Shown here piece after piece: positions 48,413 to 61,253 of a stretch of DNA of 64,000 nucleotides; positions within the stretch are counted from its first letter, which is position 1, and the number at the start of each line of letters is the position of its first letter. This stretch comes from Antedon mediterranea (Eukaryota; Echinodermata; Crinoidea; Comatulida; Antedonidae). The DNA is taken from positions 3,289,001 to 3,353,000 of the forward strand of contig NC_092674.1 in NCBI RefSeq assembly GCF_964355755.1, in the 5' to 3' direction. The notes beneath the pieces were generated by a model. The model saw only the letters and a list, made by a program, of their open reading frames with translations. It did not search any database and was not told the DNA's origin. Position numbers and translations under genes: made by a program.

Positions 48413-49432
48413 CTTATGCTCCTAAATTTTAATATACTAGTACTGAGGGAACGTCTGTTTCAGATAAGAAGATTTTCTCTGTGTTTGTAGATATGAATCT
48501 GCCTTGCTTAGACCAGTGAAAGGATTTTTGGACGATAGCACTTACTACAGCCATGGTATAAACATCCAATAAATTCAAATATGAAGTTTGGTTCAAACGA
48601 AGCCCCATTAACTTTATATCTACCAAAGCATTTTTCATTACCATTACGGACATGATGAATATGGATTCTACGTTGTTTTGATTCATAACTTAACCACTGC
48701 ATACTAGCAAAAGAATGAGCCTCTGTAGTTAAGTAATCTGCTAGTGGAAAAGAAGCAATTGTATTCGGCTTCAAAAATTTCTTAGAAAATACAAAATTAC
48801 AGGCTGGGGCTTTGGTTATTAAACCGTTTCGACCCCTTTCTTATCTATACCATTATCAAGAACAGTTAATAATCATTTGAATATGTGTCTAAATGATAAG
48901 CAACAACGCCTAAAAATGTCCAAGTCACTAACACAATAATCAATTAGCTGACTCTTTAAATCAAGCATTTCACCTCGCCTCTGCTCATACCAAATAAGAA
49001 AATCATTCCGGGTCGATTTAGACATCTTGTCGGGGTCATACATCAAAGTACCGGGATATGGACCTACATAGTTTGCATTACCAACCGTGTTAAATTTATG
49101 AGGAAAGTAACCCTTCTTTAACTCTTTAATGCCAGAGGTTTTGTTTTGTTTTAGGTAGTTTGGCTAAAGCCATCGGTAAAAATGACAGAGTCAATGAAAC
49201 AAATAGTAGTACCCTTAATTTTAGTAGAAATAATCTTACCACCATTTAGTTATGACATCTGGAACAAAACCACATGAATACGCATTACAAAGTAACTATC
49301 ATAAGCTTGAATATTATGAGCAAGGCATGTAATATTATTATGACCTTAAGGATATTTTTTGAATACATATTCACAGAACTGGAAGTATGCGTCATCACGG
49401 TAAAATATTTAGTCTTTTCCCCACAAACATCA
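48413..49432 (-). pseudogene. Family-B DNA polymerase fragment A''
   Basis: Part of the second tandem unit. It repeats the polymerase from the exonuclease to just before motif A (CLYHGCSKCYRP at about 48565), with neither the catalytic palm nor the start. Confidence 0.85.
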
Positions 49433-49938
49433 CACAAAAAAAGGTCCATTACATACATCCCTGTCTGAATTATAATCCGCTTTTTGTTTCAACAAGGGGG
49501 GTTCGGACCAGACTGTATACTTTTGACCAATCAAATCACGCAAATGCTAGCAAACAATCGCTCCTTAATTATAACTCCCTCTTTTATATTATCCTATATT
49601 GTCACAAAAAAAAAGCAATCGTTGTGAGTATTATCAGTATTTGTAAAACACCTGTGATACACTCTATACAAAGCCTCCACTTTGTTAAAACTATACATTC
49701 GATTGTTAATTAATTAAAATTAGATTTCTATTGTTATGACCACCATCATTCTACGAAAACACCTGTATCATCCAATTAATACCCATTTGTTTTCCTAACT
49801 TTAATCAAATAGATTTCTTATTGTTTCCCTGTACTTATCCTTCTCCTATAGATACCCCTTTGTTAGCCTAGGACTTTAAGTAGCAAACCCTTTGTTTTCC
49901 TATAATTCTTATACTCAATAGATTTCCTTTGTTAGCCT
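48413..49938. repeat. 1,526-bp tandem duplication, second copy
   Basis: Second unit, ending at ttagcct before aggcttgttac, where the original sequence resumes. It has no counterpart in the left arm, so it arose after the inversion. Confidence 0.95.
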
Positions 49939-50410
49939 AGGCTTGTTACAAGCAAACATTGCTCCTTAATTATAACCCTCTCTTTTATATTATTATCAAA
50001 TCCTATTGTCAAAAAACAAAGCACTCGTTGTAAGTATTGTCAGTAATTGTAAAACACCTGTGATACACTCTATACAAAGCATCTGCCTTGTTCAAACTAT
50101 ACATTCTATTGTTAATTAATTAAAATTACATTTCTATTGTCATGACCACCCTCATTATACGAAAACACCTGTATCATCCAATTAATACCCATTTGTTTTC
50201 CTAACTTGAATCAAGTAGATTTCTTATTGTTTCCCTGTATAGTTAACAATCACACCCTCTATTGTTACCATTTCACACCTTCTATTGTTCTCTTAGCGTC
50301 TCTTCTTTGTTAACAATCACCCCTATTGTTTTCTTAAGACCTTAATTAGCAACCCTTTGTTTTCCTTTCATACAATAGATTTCCTTTGTTAGCCCCAAAG
50401 GTTTCCAATA
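49433..50410 (-). repeat. Non-coding end of the polymerase element, mirror
   Basis: Reverse complement of 36380-37367, with both ~0.41 kb units. Sequence at both outer edges runs into ccaatacttacaaaacgcag, marking the outer limit of the element on each side. No gene. Confidence 0.75.
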
Positions 50411-50435
50411 CTTACAAAACGCAGTACCGGAATAT

Positions 50436-50606
50436 AAAGCGTGGTTCCCACTAGCGACGCAACACAAGGACGTAACGCAACGCAATTGAATTGACCAATC
50501 ACAAGCGATGGCTTATTCGCTTGTGATTGCTAACTGTCTATAACTTGGCTGGTCATTGGTTAAAACGCTTGCGTTGCGTTTACGTCCTTGCGTTGCGTTC
50601 AAGCTT
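50436..50606. mobile_element. MITE of the GCGTTGCG family, mirror copy
   Basis: Reverse complement of 36191-36363 at the mirror position. It was therefore present before the arms duplicated. Confidence 0.7.
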
Positions 50607-52126
50607 TATCAGTATTGCTATAATATTTAACAATTTTCATGAAAAACCAACACACAAATATCTATAATTATTCTCCGAGTCGTCGTGAACAAATTTTTTT
50701 GTTTTTTTTTGTTTTCTGAAATGTAATACTAAAATAAAGGCTACAATATTCAGTACATTTCCGATGTCACTTTTTTACACAGATTTTTATTAGTTCTAGT
50801 TAATCTTATTTATTGGCTAATTAGTGAATATTGTTATACATTGTTAATTAGCTACACGAGTTATTGAACCCAATATATAAACAATATCTACACTCCGTAA
50901 CATGTGAAGTATACGTCTAAATGTAAAACCCGCCGTTGCCTTTAATTGGTAAAACAAAAAACGTTAAACCTGTTAAACAATGATTATAAGGCGCAAACCA
51001 AATTATGATTAGTGTAAATATCAGTTTAATCAGAGAGTTGTTAACATGTAGCCCCGTCAGACTTATTTATCGTACCCGAGTAAGTTTGTGACCCGCCCAC
51101 CAAAGTTAGCGAATCCAACTCACCACAGTTTGAGAGAGTAAAACTATCAGGCAAACGGTTTGTGCGCTGTGGTATTACCACAATAAACACTCTGTATGAA
51201 GAGAAGAATTTTGAATTGAATTGAAGTTAGGAAGAAATAAATGCAATTATGTTGGACGAATCCCACACACCAATATATATTTATACGTTCTGATCTTAGG
51301 TTATGTTTAACACATAACACATCATTTCTCATTTGTAATGAACTTAATAAGATTATATAATCAATAAGCTTAATTCTAATATAATAATTATGCCTAACGG
51401 TTAAATATATACTTATACAAATATATATTAAACAAAAGTTTTAATGAATAATAATAATCCAGTTCGCCTTTTTTTCATTAATTTTTTTTTATATATTTGT
51501 AATTTTTATATTTATTTTGTATGTTCGCCGTTTGGAAAATGAATTCCATTCCTGACTGGAAGAAGTGTGGAAAGAAAAACAATTACCATAAGATGGCAAC
51601 CTTTTTGGCGGATCTGGAATTTCATCTTCTTCACGACTTGACTCGTGAAAAAAAAAAACAATTACCATCATTTACTGAGCACAGTAAATAAACTCCAAAT
51701 AATTCCAATAATTTGTATTATTTAATTATTTTTATTTAACTATTTATCACATTTCTACTTGGTACACAAAACATTTCCCTTAAATATTAATTTTGACAAT
51801 ACAGACGACTTATAATGTCTCATTTACAGAACATTTTGCCGTGCTCACGTGCTTTTTCAAACGTTATTATCTTTAATCCGGGCGGTGTCATCAACTACTG
51901 AATGTTAAATCAGTATAAAATAGGGTATATGATATTAAATTAAATCTATTAAATAATGGTTTTACTATTTTTACAATTGTTTACAACAAATTACACATTT
52001 TCAAATTTGTGTTAGAACGCACCTTTAAGACAAGAAATGACCTGGTTTAATGCTTTTAGTTTAATATATATATGCATTATTTTTACAAAACGTCAAAAAT
52101 TGCAAGTCTAGTGTCTTTAAATATAT
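50607..52126 (-). repeat. Mirror of the third partial flank unit and laccase 3' flank
   Basis: Reverse complement of 34691-36190, including the laccase last-exon remnant (about 51583-51640). A short insertion (aatttgtgttagaacgcacc, 52003-52022) is absent from the left arm. No gene. Confidence 0.85.
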
Positions 52127-55100
52127 TTAAAGATCAGGTGACCAGGAACTACACGATGGGAACGCTTTTGGCGGATCTGGAATTTCGTCTTCATCACCGA
52201 CTTGAACAACCATTGCCATTCCCAACTAAAGAAATGAAAAAAAAACAATATAACTTGTTTAAATCCTTTGTTAAAGCTCTGTCTACACAATAAACCTTCA
52301 TGGACAAAAACAAAAATGTGATTTGCCCATATATGGACATGACGATGTCATACAACAACTTTTGTGTATATCAGTATTTGGGCACATCACACTTTTTTTT
52401 GTCAAACTAGTTTGATAGTGTAGACAGAGCTTAACGCAACCATTTTTTGATGATGTCATAACTTACCGTTGCATGATATTCCACGTGACAATGAAAGAAC
52501 CAATAACCGGGGTTTTCAGCCTTCCATCTTATGATGACGTAACCAAAGTCTGGAACATTGACCGTATCCTTGACAACAGCAGACACCAATGGAATTCGTG
52601 GTAAACCCTCTGAAAAATATGATTTTGCATATATATATTGTATATTTGTATTTATTATTTTGTTGAATCAGTATTTGGGTATAAAATATAAATCCGGTTG
52701 GTTCAAAATGTTACCCGTTTTATCTTGATCAATTAAATCAGTTGGAGAAACATGTTCAGTGGATCTGTCCTGTGCTAAAACTCGAAATGACTGTCCATGG
52801 AGATGCATAGGATGACTATAAACGGAGATTTCGTTTATCACAATAAACTCTATAACCTATAAACAACAAACCACAAATAAAATAAAAAAAATCGTTCAAT
52901 CAATAACATATTGCTAGCATTTGTGCCGAAAATTAATTAATCTGCGTCTGGTGTGAACCGGCCTTATTTAAGATTGTTTTCCATTAGGCGAATATTCGCG
53001 TGAATCTAAGTTGCACAAATTTCCTGAAGTAGAGTTAAATATCAATGCACATTGGTGAAACACGAAAACAAATCTCCTAGTGGAAAAGCAGCTTTATAAT
53101 TCGAAAATATTACCTGGCCTAGTTTCGCTTTAGCCACGATAGGACATTTGCAGGCTATATCGAAATCTGTACTGACATTTAAAGGCTTACAGTACTGTGC
53201 ATCGATATGCATAGCGATATTCCATGGAGTCATTTCACACGCGCTGACGTCATCATCTTGTTGTAATGACACAAACGGTGTATGAGGAAATTCAAATTTT
53301 ACTTTGTTCATGCGATAAACTGAAGAGTATGTTTGGTTGACTTCTGGATTCGTCGATGTATAGAATTTGAGTTGGTAGTCTATTACCACATAGTATCTTA
53401 AATCAACCTTATGTAAAGCAGGATCCACGGATTCTGAAATATAAACACACACACACGGCTATATCATCAAAAGTCACAAGTGCACATAAAAGCAGTAAAA
53501 TTTGGAGTTCACAATACATCTGGGTATTTCTTATTTAACCACCGCTACGCACCATTATTAAAAAAACCCATAATTACTCGTATATTCTTACGTAAAGCGT
53601 GCGTGTCTTTGAGTGTGACGTCACCATTACTAGTAGCAGCGTCAAACCCTTCTGTTGTAAATACAATGTGCGATGGCGGTTCCACTGAACAATTCAACTT
53701 TACTGCAGGTGTGTTTTTGTATTGTAATACAGCACTACCGCTCGCCGAACACAAGTCGTAATTTGATGATATTATGTATATACAATAGGACGAGGGTATT
53801 GCTGACGCCTCAAGAACAAAGTCAAGTCTGAAATATGATATAATAAATAAGTTTAAGATTTTCCATTAAATTGGTCTAAATACACGATAGTTTGATTCAC
53901 ACTACGCATAGCATCGATGCGACGACGAGAGTACGCGCGTACTTTGAACACGCGACGGTTTGGGTGATCCCTCGCTTACTGGCCGCCTTCGTGTTTGCGT
54001 CATTTGCGTTTGGGAATCAAGCAGAAGCGGATCCAGGCGTTTTATTCTGACCAAGTGTAAACGAAGCCTTTACTTACCTTTCCCCAGGTGTGAAACTCAA
54101 AGCATCCACAACTCGAATCGGTTTCACCTCAAAGCCATCAGTGGCAATGATCGTTATCGGATGTGATTCAATTACCAGTCTCATATTACATTCACCCAAC
54201 GCAGTATTCACTATTCGCATCCGATATCGGAAACCTTGTTCTACTTCAAACACAGAAACCGGAACGTCTATATCTATGTCATAATTGTGACTTCTGCCAT
54301 TGATCAATAAGCTAAGGCTGTGTTCAGAAGGGACACCATTGGCAATCGACACCATGGAGATTGTTATAGACGGAATTGATAACCAATCGTTAAATAACAT
54401 GTAATGTTGTGGAAGGTCAAAGTCATATTCTTTACTGTTGAACTCTTTTTGTCTCGGTTCCCTGACAATCAATGCTCCGTACAACCCGTCACCTCTCTGA
54501 ACACCAACGTGAGAGTGCCACCAATGGGTACCTGGTGGGTCTGCAACAAACTCGTACACGAAAGAGGTTGAACTTGGTATGGGGCATTGAGTAATCATCG
54601 GAACGCCATCTGCCCACACGGTGTTAAATTGATGTATACCATGCCAATGAATTGTCAACGAACCTCCATCTTGAAGTTCGTTGTTTACTTTCACACGAAT
54701 GGTATCACCATGACAGATCTGGAAATACAACAAACCGAACTAGAGACACTGTGCTTAATATAGAACATAAACACAGTTAGATTAGTGTGGTAACAAAACT
54801 ACCTTATTTAAAGGGGAATTTGGGAGCCGTCAAAACAATAGGCCTATATATTATCTTATGGCTCACGTGACTACAATGTTGGTATCATTCACACAAAAAA
54901 GAGTCCTATGTTTTAAAATAAACTTTTCAATGACTTTTAGGAACGTCGTCAAACTAATACTTCAATTGCCATTAAGCTTAAGCTCTGTCAGCACACAAAA
55001 ATCCGATGTGCCAATATATGGATATCCTATCACTACCATGGGCACATCACACTTTGATAGTGTAGACAGAGCTTTAGTCTACACAAGCAAACTCGCAGTT

Positions 55101-55918
55101 ACAAACTAAAGTGATCAACTTTCCTATAGTAATTACTCTGTTTCTAGCGGGCTTTTTGAAGTATGCACCAGTCATGGAAAAAGAAAACCAAAATGATCCC
55201 CTTTCTGAACTGTGAAGGGCGGTTACAGAATGAACTGCAACGAAACAGAACCCAACTGACTGGGTAAATATAAATACTGTGTTAACTTTAAAATACGTTT
55301 CTGAAATTATTATTTATTTAAATTAAGATTTAGACGCTAAGCGATGTGGTAGCTTCTGCGACAAAGATGAAATTTGTACCTGAATACTTGGACCAGGTGA
55401 CATTTCATTAACCGTTAAAATTGGTCTACGTGAACCGTCTACCGAATAACAGCGATATGCACTACAGTCTTGTCGGACATCTGGACAGTCCGTACAAGCA
55501 GCTGCTAACGTATACCACCACGTTACCGTGAACTCAAATTCGCACAATCTCGGTTTAGCGGGAAACTCACACTCACGAAAACAATCGCTTGAATTATTGA
55601 CCATCAGGATATCTTGTTTAGGAGTACATTGTAAAGAAGAGCAAAGTATAGCTAAAAAGGAAAACAGTACAATAATCAATCGAGTAGTAACACTAAAAAT
55701 AATGCTAACCAATTACAAATGTACGACCTATACGTTTATAGGTCCATGCTTTTTTAATTTATCAAATAAAAACTTGTTTTCTAATAATTTAATTTATTGC
55801 GACAAAATGAACGTATCTTCGTCACCTTACCCGTGTTTCAAATTATGAAATAACTTTTCTTACCAGAATTAATGATTATCAAGATTACTAAAGTAGGTAG
55901 GTGTTGATTAAAATCCAT
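52127..55918 (-). CDS. Laccase-type multicopper oxidase, copy 3 (intact, minus strand)
   Basis: Eight exons on the minus strand: 55864-55918, 55380-55651, 54078-54718, 53592-53827, 53114-53433, 52715-52856, 52467-52609 and 52127-52225. Exon lengths equal copy 1 in every case, giving 635 residues without a stop. The signal peptide, Cys-rich segment (all cysteines present, QDCSAYR), HWHG, HSH, HPMHLH and HCHVEYH with axial Met are intact. The codon that is TGA in copy 2 is TCA here. It shares NEISVYS and EYHAT with copy 2 rather than copy 1, and VYRMNK with copies 4 and 5. One private change is NKVKFEF. It keeps the native 3' flank. As the only intact copy besides copy 1, it is a likely functional gene; expression cannot be judged from sequence. 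Confidence 0.92.
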
Positions 55919-58294
55919 CTTCTCCACTTTCAGGCAGCTACGATTAAATTCAATTTTTTTAATTTAAAAAATGTATAATAGTAGGATATACACTTGACAT
56001 TGGCGAACCTGTTAACTATACTGGTGGTATTACCGGACATTTTGATAGTTTAAGTAGACTTCTTGCATAAATTAATTCCAATCTACATATCATTATATGT
56101 TATACGGGTATCTTAACAAGCGATCATTTCATTTCATTTCAAAGTAAGTGTTTGTATAAAGACAAAACGTTCAAATAGCTTAAGGATAGTTAAGGGTCTT
56201 TCATACCTGCTCCGGTCCGGCTAAGGTTCAGATTCGCGTCACATGCGGCGCGTACAGTTAAGGGGCCTTTCACACCTGCTACGATCAGGCTAAGGATCGC
56301 GTCACATGCGGCGCGTACAGTTAAGGGCTTTTCACACCTGACCAAGACCTAATAGACTAATATTGTTATTGATTCGGTGCGTTTCAGTGAAAAAGGTACA
56401 TGAAACTGTGAAACAACAGAAAAAAAGTACGGCATTATTGAAATAATTAATGTTTTCTACCACCAGCAATTTTATCCTAATTTTAATGAATATTTATTAG
56501 CAGTCACACTACTCAATAGCAACTAGCAGAACAGAATCTCGTTGATATTGATTTTTAATATACATCTGTATCTTTGTTCTTGTTTTGTTCGTGTAAATAT
56601 ATCGAAATAATAGACGCTTATTGATGATTATTATGTTAGTTATTTTCCGTCCTCAAGTTTGGAATAGGACATAATCCTGCATTTCATAGTCGTCTGGTAA
56701 ATTGTCATGTTTTGTAAAATCTTCCAAAAGTATGTTATATCATTTCTCTTGTTGTTCAATTGAATGTCTTGATTTGTGGTGGTAAGAATGTTTAATGGTT
56801 TGTTTTTAAGATGAACAACACTATGTTTTCTGGTGTTGTAGGTCTAATTAGAAAGAAGTAAATATGATTGCAACCCTCTTTGTTTGTACTTAGACTTCTA
56901 CACTCCTTCTTGAAAATAAATTACATAAAAGTAAAGCGAACAATTAAAAATCCCCCAAAAAATAACAAAACATTCAAAATGTTAGAATTTAATGTACTTT
57001 ACAATATTTCATATCATAAAAACCTACCGAGAGTCTAATGAAATTAGAAGCCACTCTTAGTCAGACATTATATCGGCCTAAAAAGTGGGCCGATTCGACC
57101 CGTCACACCTGGGCCGAATCATCCCGCATTCAGCTAGCTATAATTGGCTATAGCAGCTTAAAAATAGTAGGCCTAATTAGTAAGAACATAACCTAGTCTT
57201 ACCACTGCATTTGAAGGAAAAATGGTAAAAGAGTGCTCAATATTGTGTTTGGCAGGAGCGGTGTACATGAGGTAGAAACATGATCAAGAATACAGTTGTA
57301 TACTTATGTTTTTAACATGTGCTGCTGTCTCGACATATCGCTAATGACCCGAGTGAAGTAATTGTGACGTAGGAAAATGGCCGTGAATTTCCGAAAACGG
57401 CGTTCGGCAGTTACAATGAAAGTGGCCTAAAAAACACATTTTTTGTACAAATTTTCTAATTCTAATATAGACTAATGGATAGAGGGGAATTAAAAGGTGC
57501 TACAACTTTTGGCTTAGTGCAATACGGCACCCAACAATTCCCTCTTCCAACAACTCTCTCTGGTACCCAACAACTTTCTCTCTCTGGTACCCAACAACTC
57601 TCTCTCCCTGACACCCAACAACTCTCTCTGACACCCAACAACTCTCTCCCGCACCCAAAAAACTCTCTCTGGCGTCAAACCTCCACCACTGCTTGATTTA
57701 ACGTAACAACACTTATCATTTATTAATATTATGCAGTACTGAGATTTTGATTACATAAATACAAATCGCAGTACCGGAATATGATCCGGACTGCTATAAT
57801 ATTTAACGATTTTCATGAAGATACCAACACACAAATATCTATAATTATTCTCCGAGAAACGTACGACGTCATGAAAAATTTTTTTTTTGTTTTTTTTTTC
57901 GTTTTCTGAAATGTAATACTAAAATAAAGGCTACAATATTCAGTACATTTCCGAAGTCACTTTTTTACACAGATTTTTATTAGTTCTAGTTAATCTTATT
58001 CATTGGCTAATTATTGAATATTGTTATACATTGTTAATTAGCTACACGAGTTATTGAACCCAATATATAAACAATATCTACACTCTGGAACATGTGAAGT
58101 ATACGTCTAAATCCAATTTAAAACCCGCCGTTGCCTTTAATTGGTAAAACAAAAAAACGTTAAACCTGTTAAACAATGATTATAAGGCGCAAACCAAATT
58201 ATGATTAGTGTAAATGTTAGTTTAATCAGAGAGTTGTTAACATGTAACCCCGTCAGACTTATTTATCGTACCCGAGTAAGTTTGTGACCCGCCC
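55919..58294 (-). repeat. Laccase 5' flank unit, reversed, without the nested transposons
   Basis: Reverse complement of the flank in units 1 and 2 (62-bp repeats at 56195-56340, GA minisatellite at about 57510-57690, and the region around 57740-58290). No gene. At 56164-56169 it keeps a single AAAACG where units 1 and 2 carry the AT-rich MITE. Confidence 0.9.
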
Positions 58295-58629
58295 GCGATA
58301 TTTCTTTTCGTACATAAGTTGAGGACCCCTCGTGAAACGTCACAAAATAAACATGAATATTCATTAGTTATATCCATAAGGTGTGACGTAAGAATCGAGC
58401 TAACTACAATTCGCTAATGTAAACGATTTCTGTCGAGCCGTCTGTGTAGTCGAGTGAATAAGACTATGGACTTTACATGTCGATGTATGGGGTTCGACTC
58501 CCATGAGCTACTCTTTTACTTTATAGTGAGAGAGAGATTATTTGGAGGGTTAGGTTTAGTTATATTTAGGAAGTAGTTTGGCTATCTTTCACATGGGGTC
58601 CCCAACTTATGTACGAAAAAAAAGATCGC
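58295..58629. mobile_element. 335-bp MITE with 9-bp TSD and tRNA-like passenger
   Basis: Inverted ends start GCGAT and share TTTTCGTACATAAGTTG and GGACCCC, spanning about 35 bp, flanked by the 9-bp repeat GACCCGCCC (58286-58294 and 58630-58638). A 9-bp duplication suits a Mutator-type mobiliser (inference). Inside, 58441-58502 looks tRNA-derived, with a B box GGTTCGACTCC and an A-box-like GTCGAGTGAATAAG. The element is absent at the matching site of the other units. Confidence 0.8.
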
Positions 58630-58731
58630 GACCCGCCCACCAAAGTTAGCAAATCCAACTCACCACCCGGGTAAGTAAGAAACTAATAAAGCCATAGTGT
58701 ATGGATCGCCGTGTAATCTACGATCTACCCA

Positions 58732-61253
58732 GTAATTACTATAGGAAAGTTGATCACTTTAGTTTGTAACTGCGAGTTTGCTTGTGTAGACTAAAGCTCT
58801 GTCTACACTATCAAAGTGTGATGTGCCCATGGTAGTGATAGGATATCCATATATTGGCACATCGCATTTTGTGTGCTGACAGAGCTTAAGCTTAATGGCA
58901 ATTGAAGTATTAGTTTGACAACGTTCCTAAAAGTAATTGAAAAGTTTATTTTAAAACATAGGACTCTTTTTTGTGTGAATGATACCAACATTGTAGTCAC
59001 GTGAGCCATAAGATAGTATATAGGCCTATTGTTTTGAAGGCTCCCAAATTCCCCTTTAAATAAGGTAGTTTTGTTACCACACTAATCTAACTGTGTTTAT
59101 GTTCTATATTAAGCACAGTGTCTCTAGTTTGGTTTTGTTGTATTTCCAGATCTGTCATGGTGATACCATTCGTGTGAAAGTAAACAACGAACTTCAAGAT
59201 GGAGGTTCGTTGACAATTCATTGGCATGGTATACATCAATTTAACACCGTGTGGGCAGATGGCGTTCCGATGATTACTCAATGCCCCATACCAAGTTCAA
59301 CCTCTTTCGTGTACGAGTTTGTTGCAGACCCACCAGGTACCCATTGGTGGCACTCTCACGTTGGTGTTCAGAGAGGTGACGGGTTGTACGGAGCATTGAT
59401 TGTCAGGGAACAGAGACAAAAAGAGTTCAACAGTAAAGAATATGACTTTGACCTTCCACAACATTACATGTTATTTAACGATTGGTTATCAATTCCGTCT
59501 ATAACAATCTTCATGGTGTCGACTGCCAATGGTGTCCCTTCTGAACACAGCCTTAGCTTATTGATCAATGGCAGAAGTCACAATTATGACATAGATATAG
59601 ACGTTCCGGTTTCTGTGTTTGAAGTAGAACAAGGTTTCCGATATCGGATGCGAATAGTGAATACTGCGTTGGGTGAATGTAATATGAGACTGGTAATTGA
59701 ATCACATCCGATAACGATCATTGCCACTGATGGCTTTGAGGTGAAACCGATTCGAGTTGTGGATGCTTTGAGTTTCACACCTGGGGAAAGGTAAGTAAAG
59801 GCTTCGTTTACACTGGGTCAGAATAAAACGCCTGGACCCGCTTCTGCTTGATTCCCAAACGCAAATGACGCAAACACGAAGGCGGCCAGTAAGCGAGGGA
59901 TCACCCATACCGTCGCGTGTTCAAAGTACGCGCGTACTCTCGTCGTCGCATCAATGCTATGCGTAGTGTGAATCAAACTATCGTGTATTTAGACCAATTT
60001 AATGGAAAATCTTAAACTTATTTATTATATCATATTTCAGACTTGACTTTGTTCTTGAGGCGTCAGCAATACCCTCGTCCTATTGTATATACATAATATC
60101 ATCAAATTACGACTTGTGTTCGGCGAGCGGTAGTGCTGTATTACAATACAAAAACACACCTGCAGTAAAGTTGAATTGTTCAGTGGAACCGCCATCGCAC
60201 ATTGTATTTACAACAGAAGGGTTTGACGCTGCTACTAGTAATGGTGACGTCACACTCAAAGACACGCACGCTTTACGTAAGAATATACGAGTAATTATGG
60301 TTTTTTTTAATAATGGTGCGTAGCGGTGGTTAAATAAGAAATACCCAGATGTATTGTGAACTCCAAATTTTACTGCTTTTATGTGCACTTGTGACTTTTG
60401 ATGATATAGCCGTGTGTGTGTGTTTATATTTCAGAATTCGTGGATCCTGCTTTACATAAGGTTGATTTAAGATACTATGTGGTAATAGACTACCAACTCA
60501 AATTCTATACATCGACGAATCCAGAAGTCAACCAAACATACTCTTCAGTTTATCGCATGAACAAAGTACAATTTGAATTTCCTCATACACCGTTTGTGTC
60601 ATTACAACAAGATGATGATCAGCGCGTGTGAAATGACTCCATGGAATATCGCTATGCATATCGATGCACAGTACTGTAAGCCTTTAAATGTCAGTACAGA
60701 TTTCGATATAGCCTGCAAATGTCCTATCGTGGCTAAAGCGAAACTAGGCCAGGTAATATTTTCTAATTATAAAGCTGCTTTTCCACTAGGAGATTTGTTT
60801 TCGTGTTTCACCAATGTGCATTGATATTTAACTCTACTTCAGGAAATTTGTGCAACTTAGATTCACGCGAATATTCGCCTAATGGAAAAGAATCTTAAAT
60901 AAGGCCGGTTCACACCAGACGCAGATTAATTAATTTTCGGCACAAATGCTAGCAATATGTTATTGATTGAACGATTTTTTTTTATTTTGTTTGTGGTTTG
61001 TTGTTTATAGGTTATAGAGTTTATTGTGATAAACGAAATCTCCGTTTATAGTCATCCTATGCATCTCCATGGACAGTCATTTCGAGTTTTAGCACAGGAC
61101 AGATCCACTGAACATGTTTCTCCAACTGATTTAATTGATCAAGATAAAACGGGTAACATTTTGAACCAACCGGATTTATATTTTATACCCAAATACTGAT
61201 TCAACAAAATAATACATACACATATACAATATATATATGCAAAATCATATTTT
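58732..61253 (+). pseudogene. Laccase-type multicopper oxidase, copy 4 (truncated at both ends)
   Basis: It starts within intron 2 (agtaattactataggaaag) and ends within intron 6. Only exons 3-6 are present: 59150-59790, 60041-60276, 60435-60752 and 61011-61152. It lacks the signal peptide and Cys-rich exons, and also the exons with the HCH copper motif. Exon 5 has lost two bases (gatgatcagc for gatgacgtcagc, about 60618), shifting the frame. P-to-Q (REQRQKE) is also private. It cannot make an active oxidase. The 3' edge is fused directly to the exon 2 fragment of copy 5. Confidence 0.9.

Larger units (their letters stand above)
43294..58715 (-). repeat. Right arm of ~15 kb imperfect palindrome
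   Basis: Reverse complement of the left arm, with a 1,526-bp tandem duplication added, the AT-rich MITE and CAGG transposon missing, and a 335-bp MITE gained near the end. It terminates at about 58715, where the reversed copy of 20452 (gatcgccgtg) meets new sequence. Scattered substitutions separate it from the left arm. Confidence 0.9.

Noticed and set aside
36380-50410. A complete Polinton/Maverick or adintovirus
   Set aside because: Only the polymerase was recognised. Searched by eye for integrase, packaging ATPase, protease and capsid motifs without finding any.
58441-58502. A functional tRNA gene
   Set aside because: Only the box-like promoter motifs are present. A full cloverleaf with acceptor stem could not be drawn, and it lies inside a MITE.
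27507-58715. Palindrome as a pure sequencing fold-back artefact
   Set aside because: The arms differ at many scattered sites and by insertions. A haplotype misjoin is still possible and is stated in the findings.
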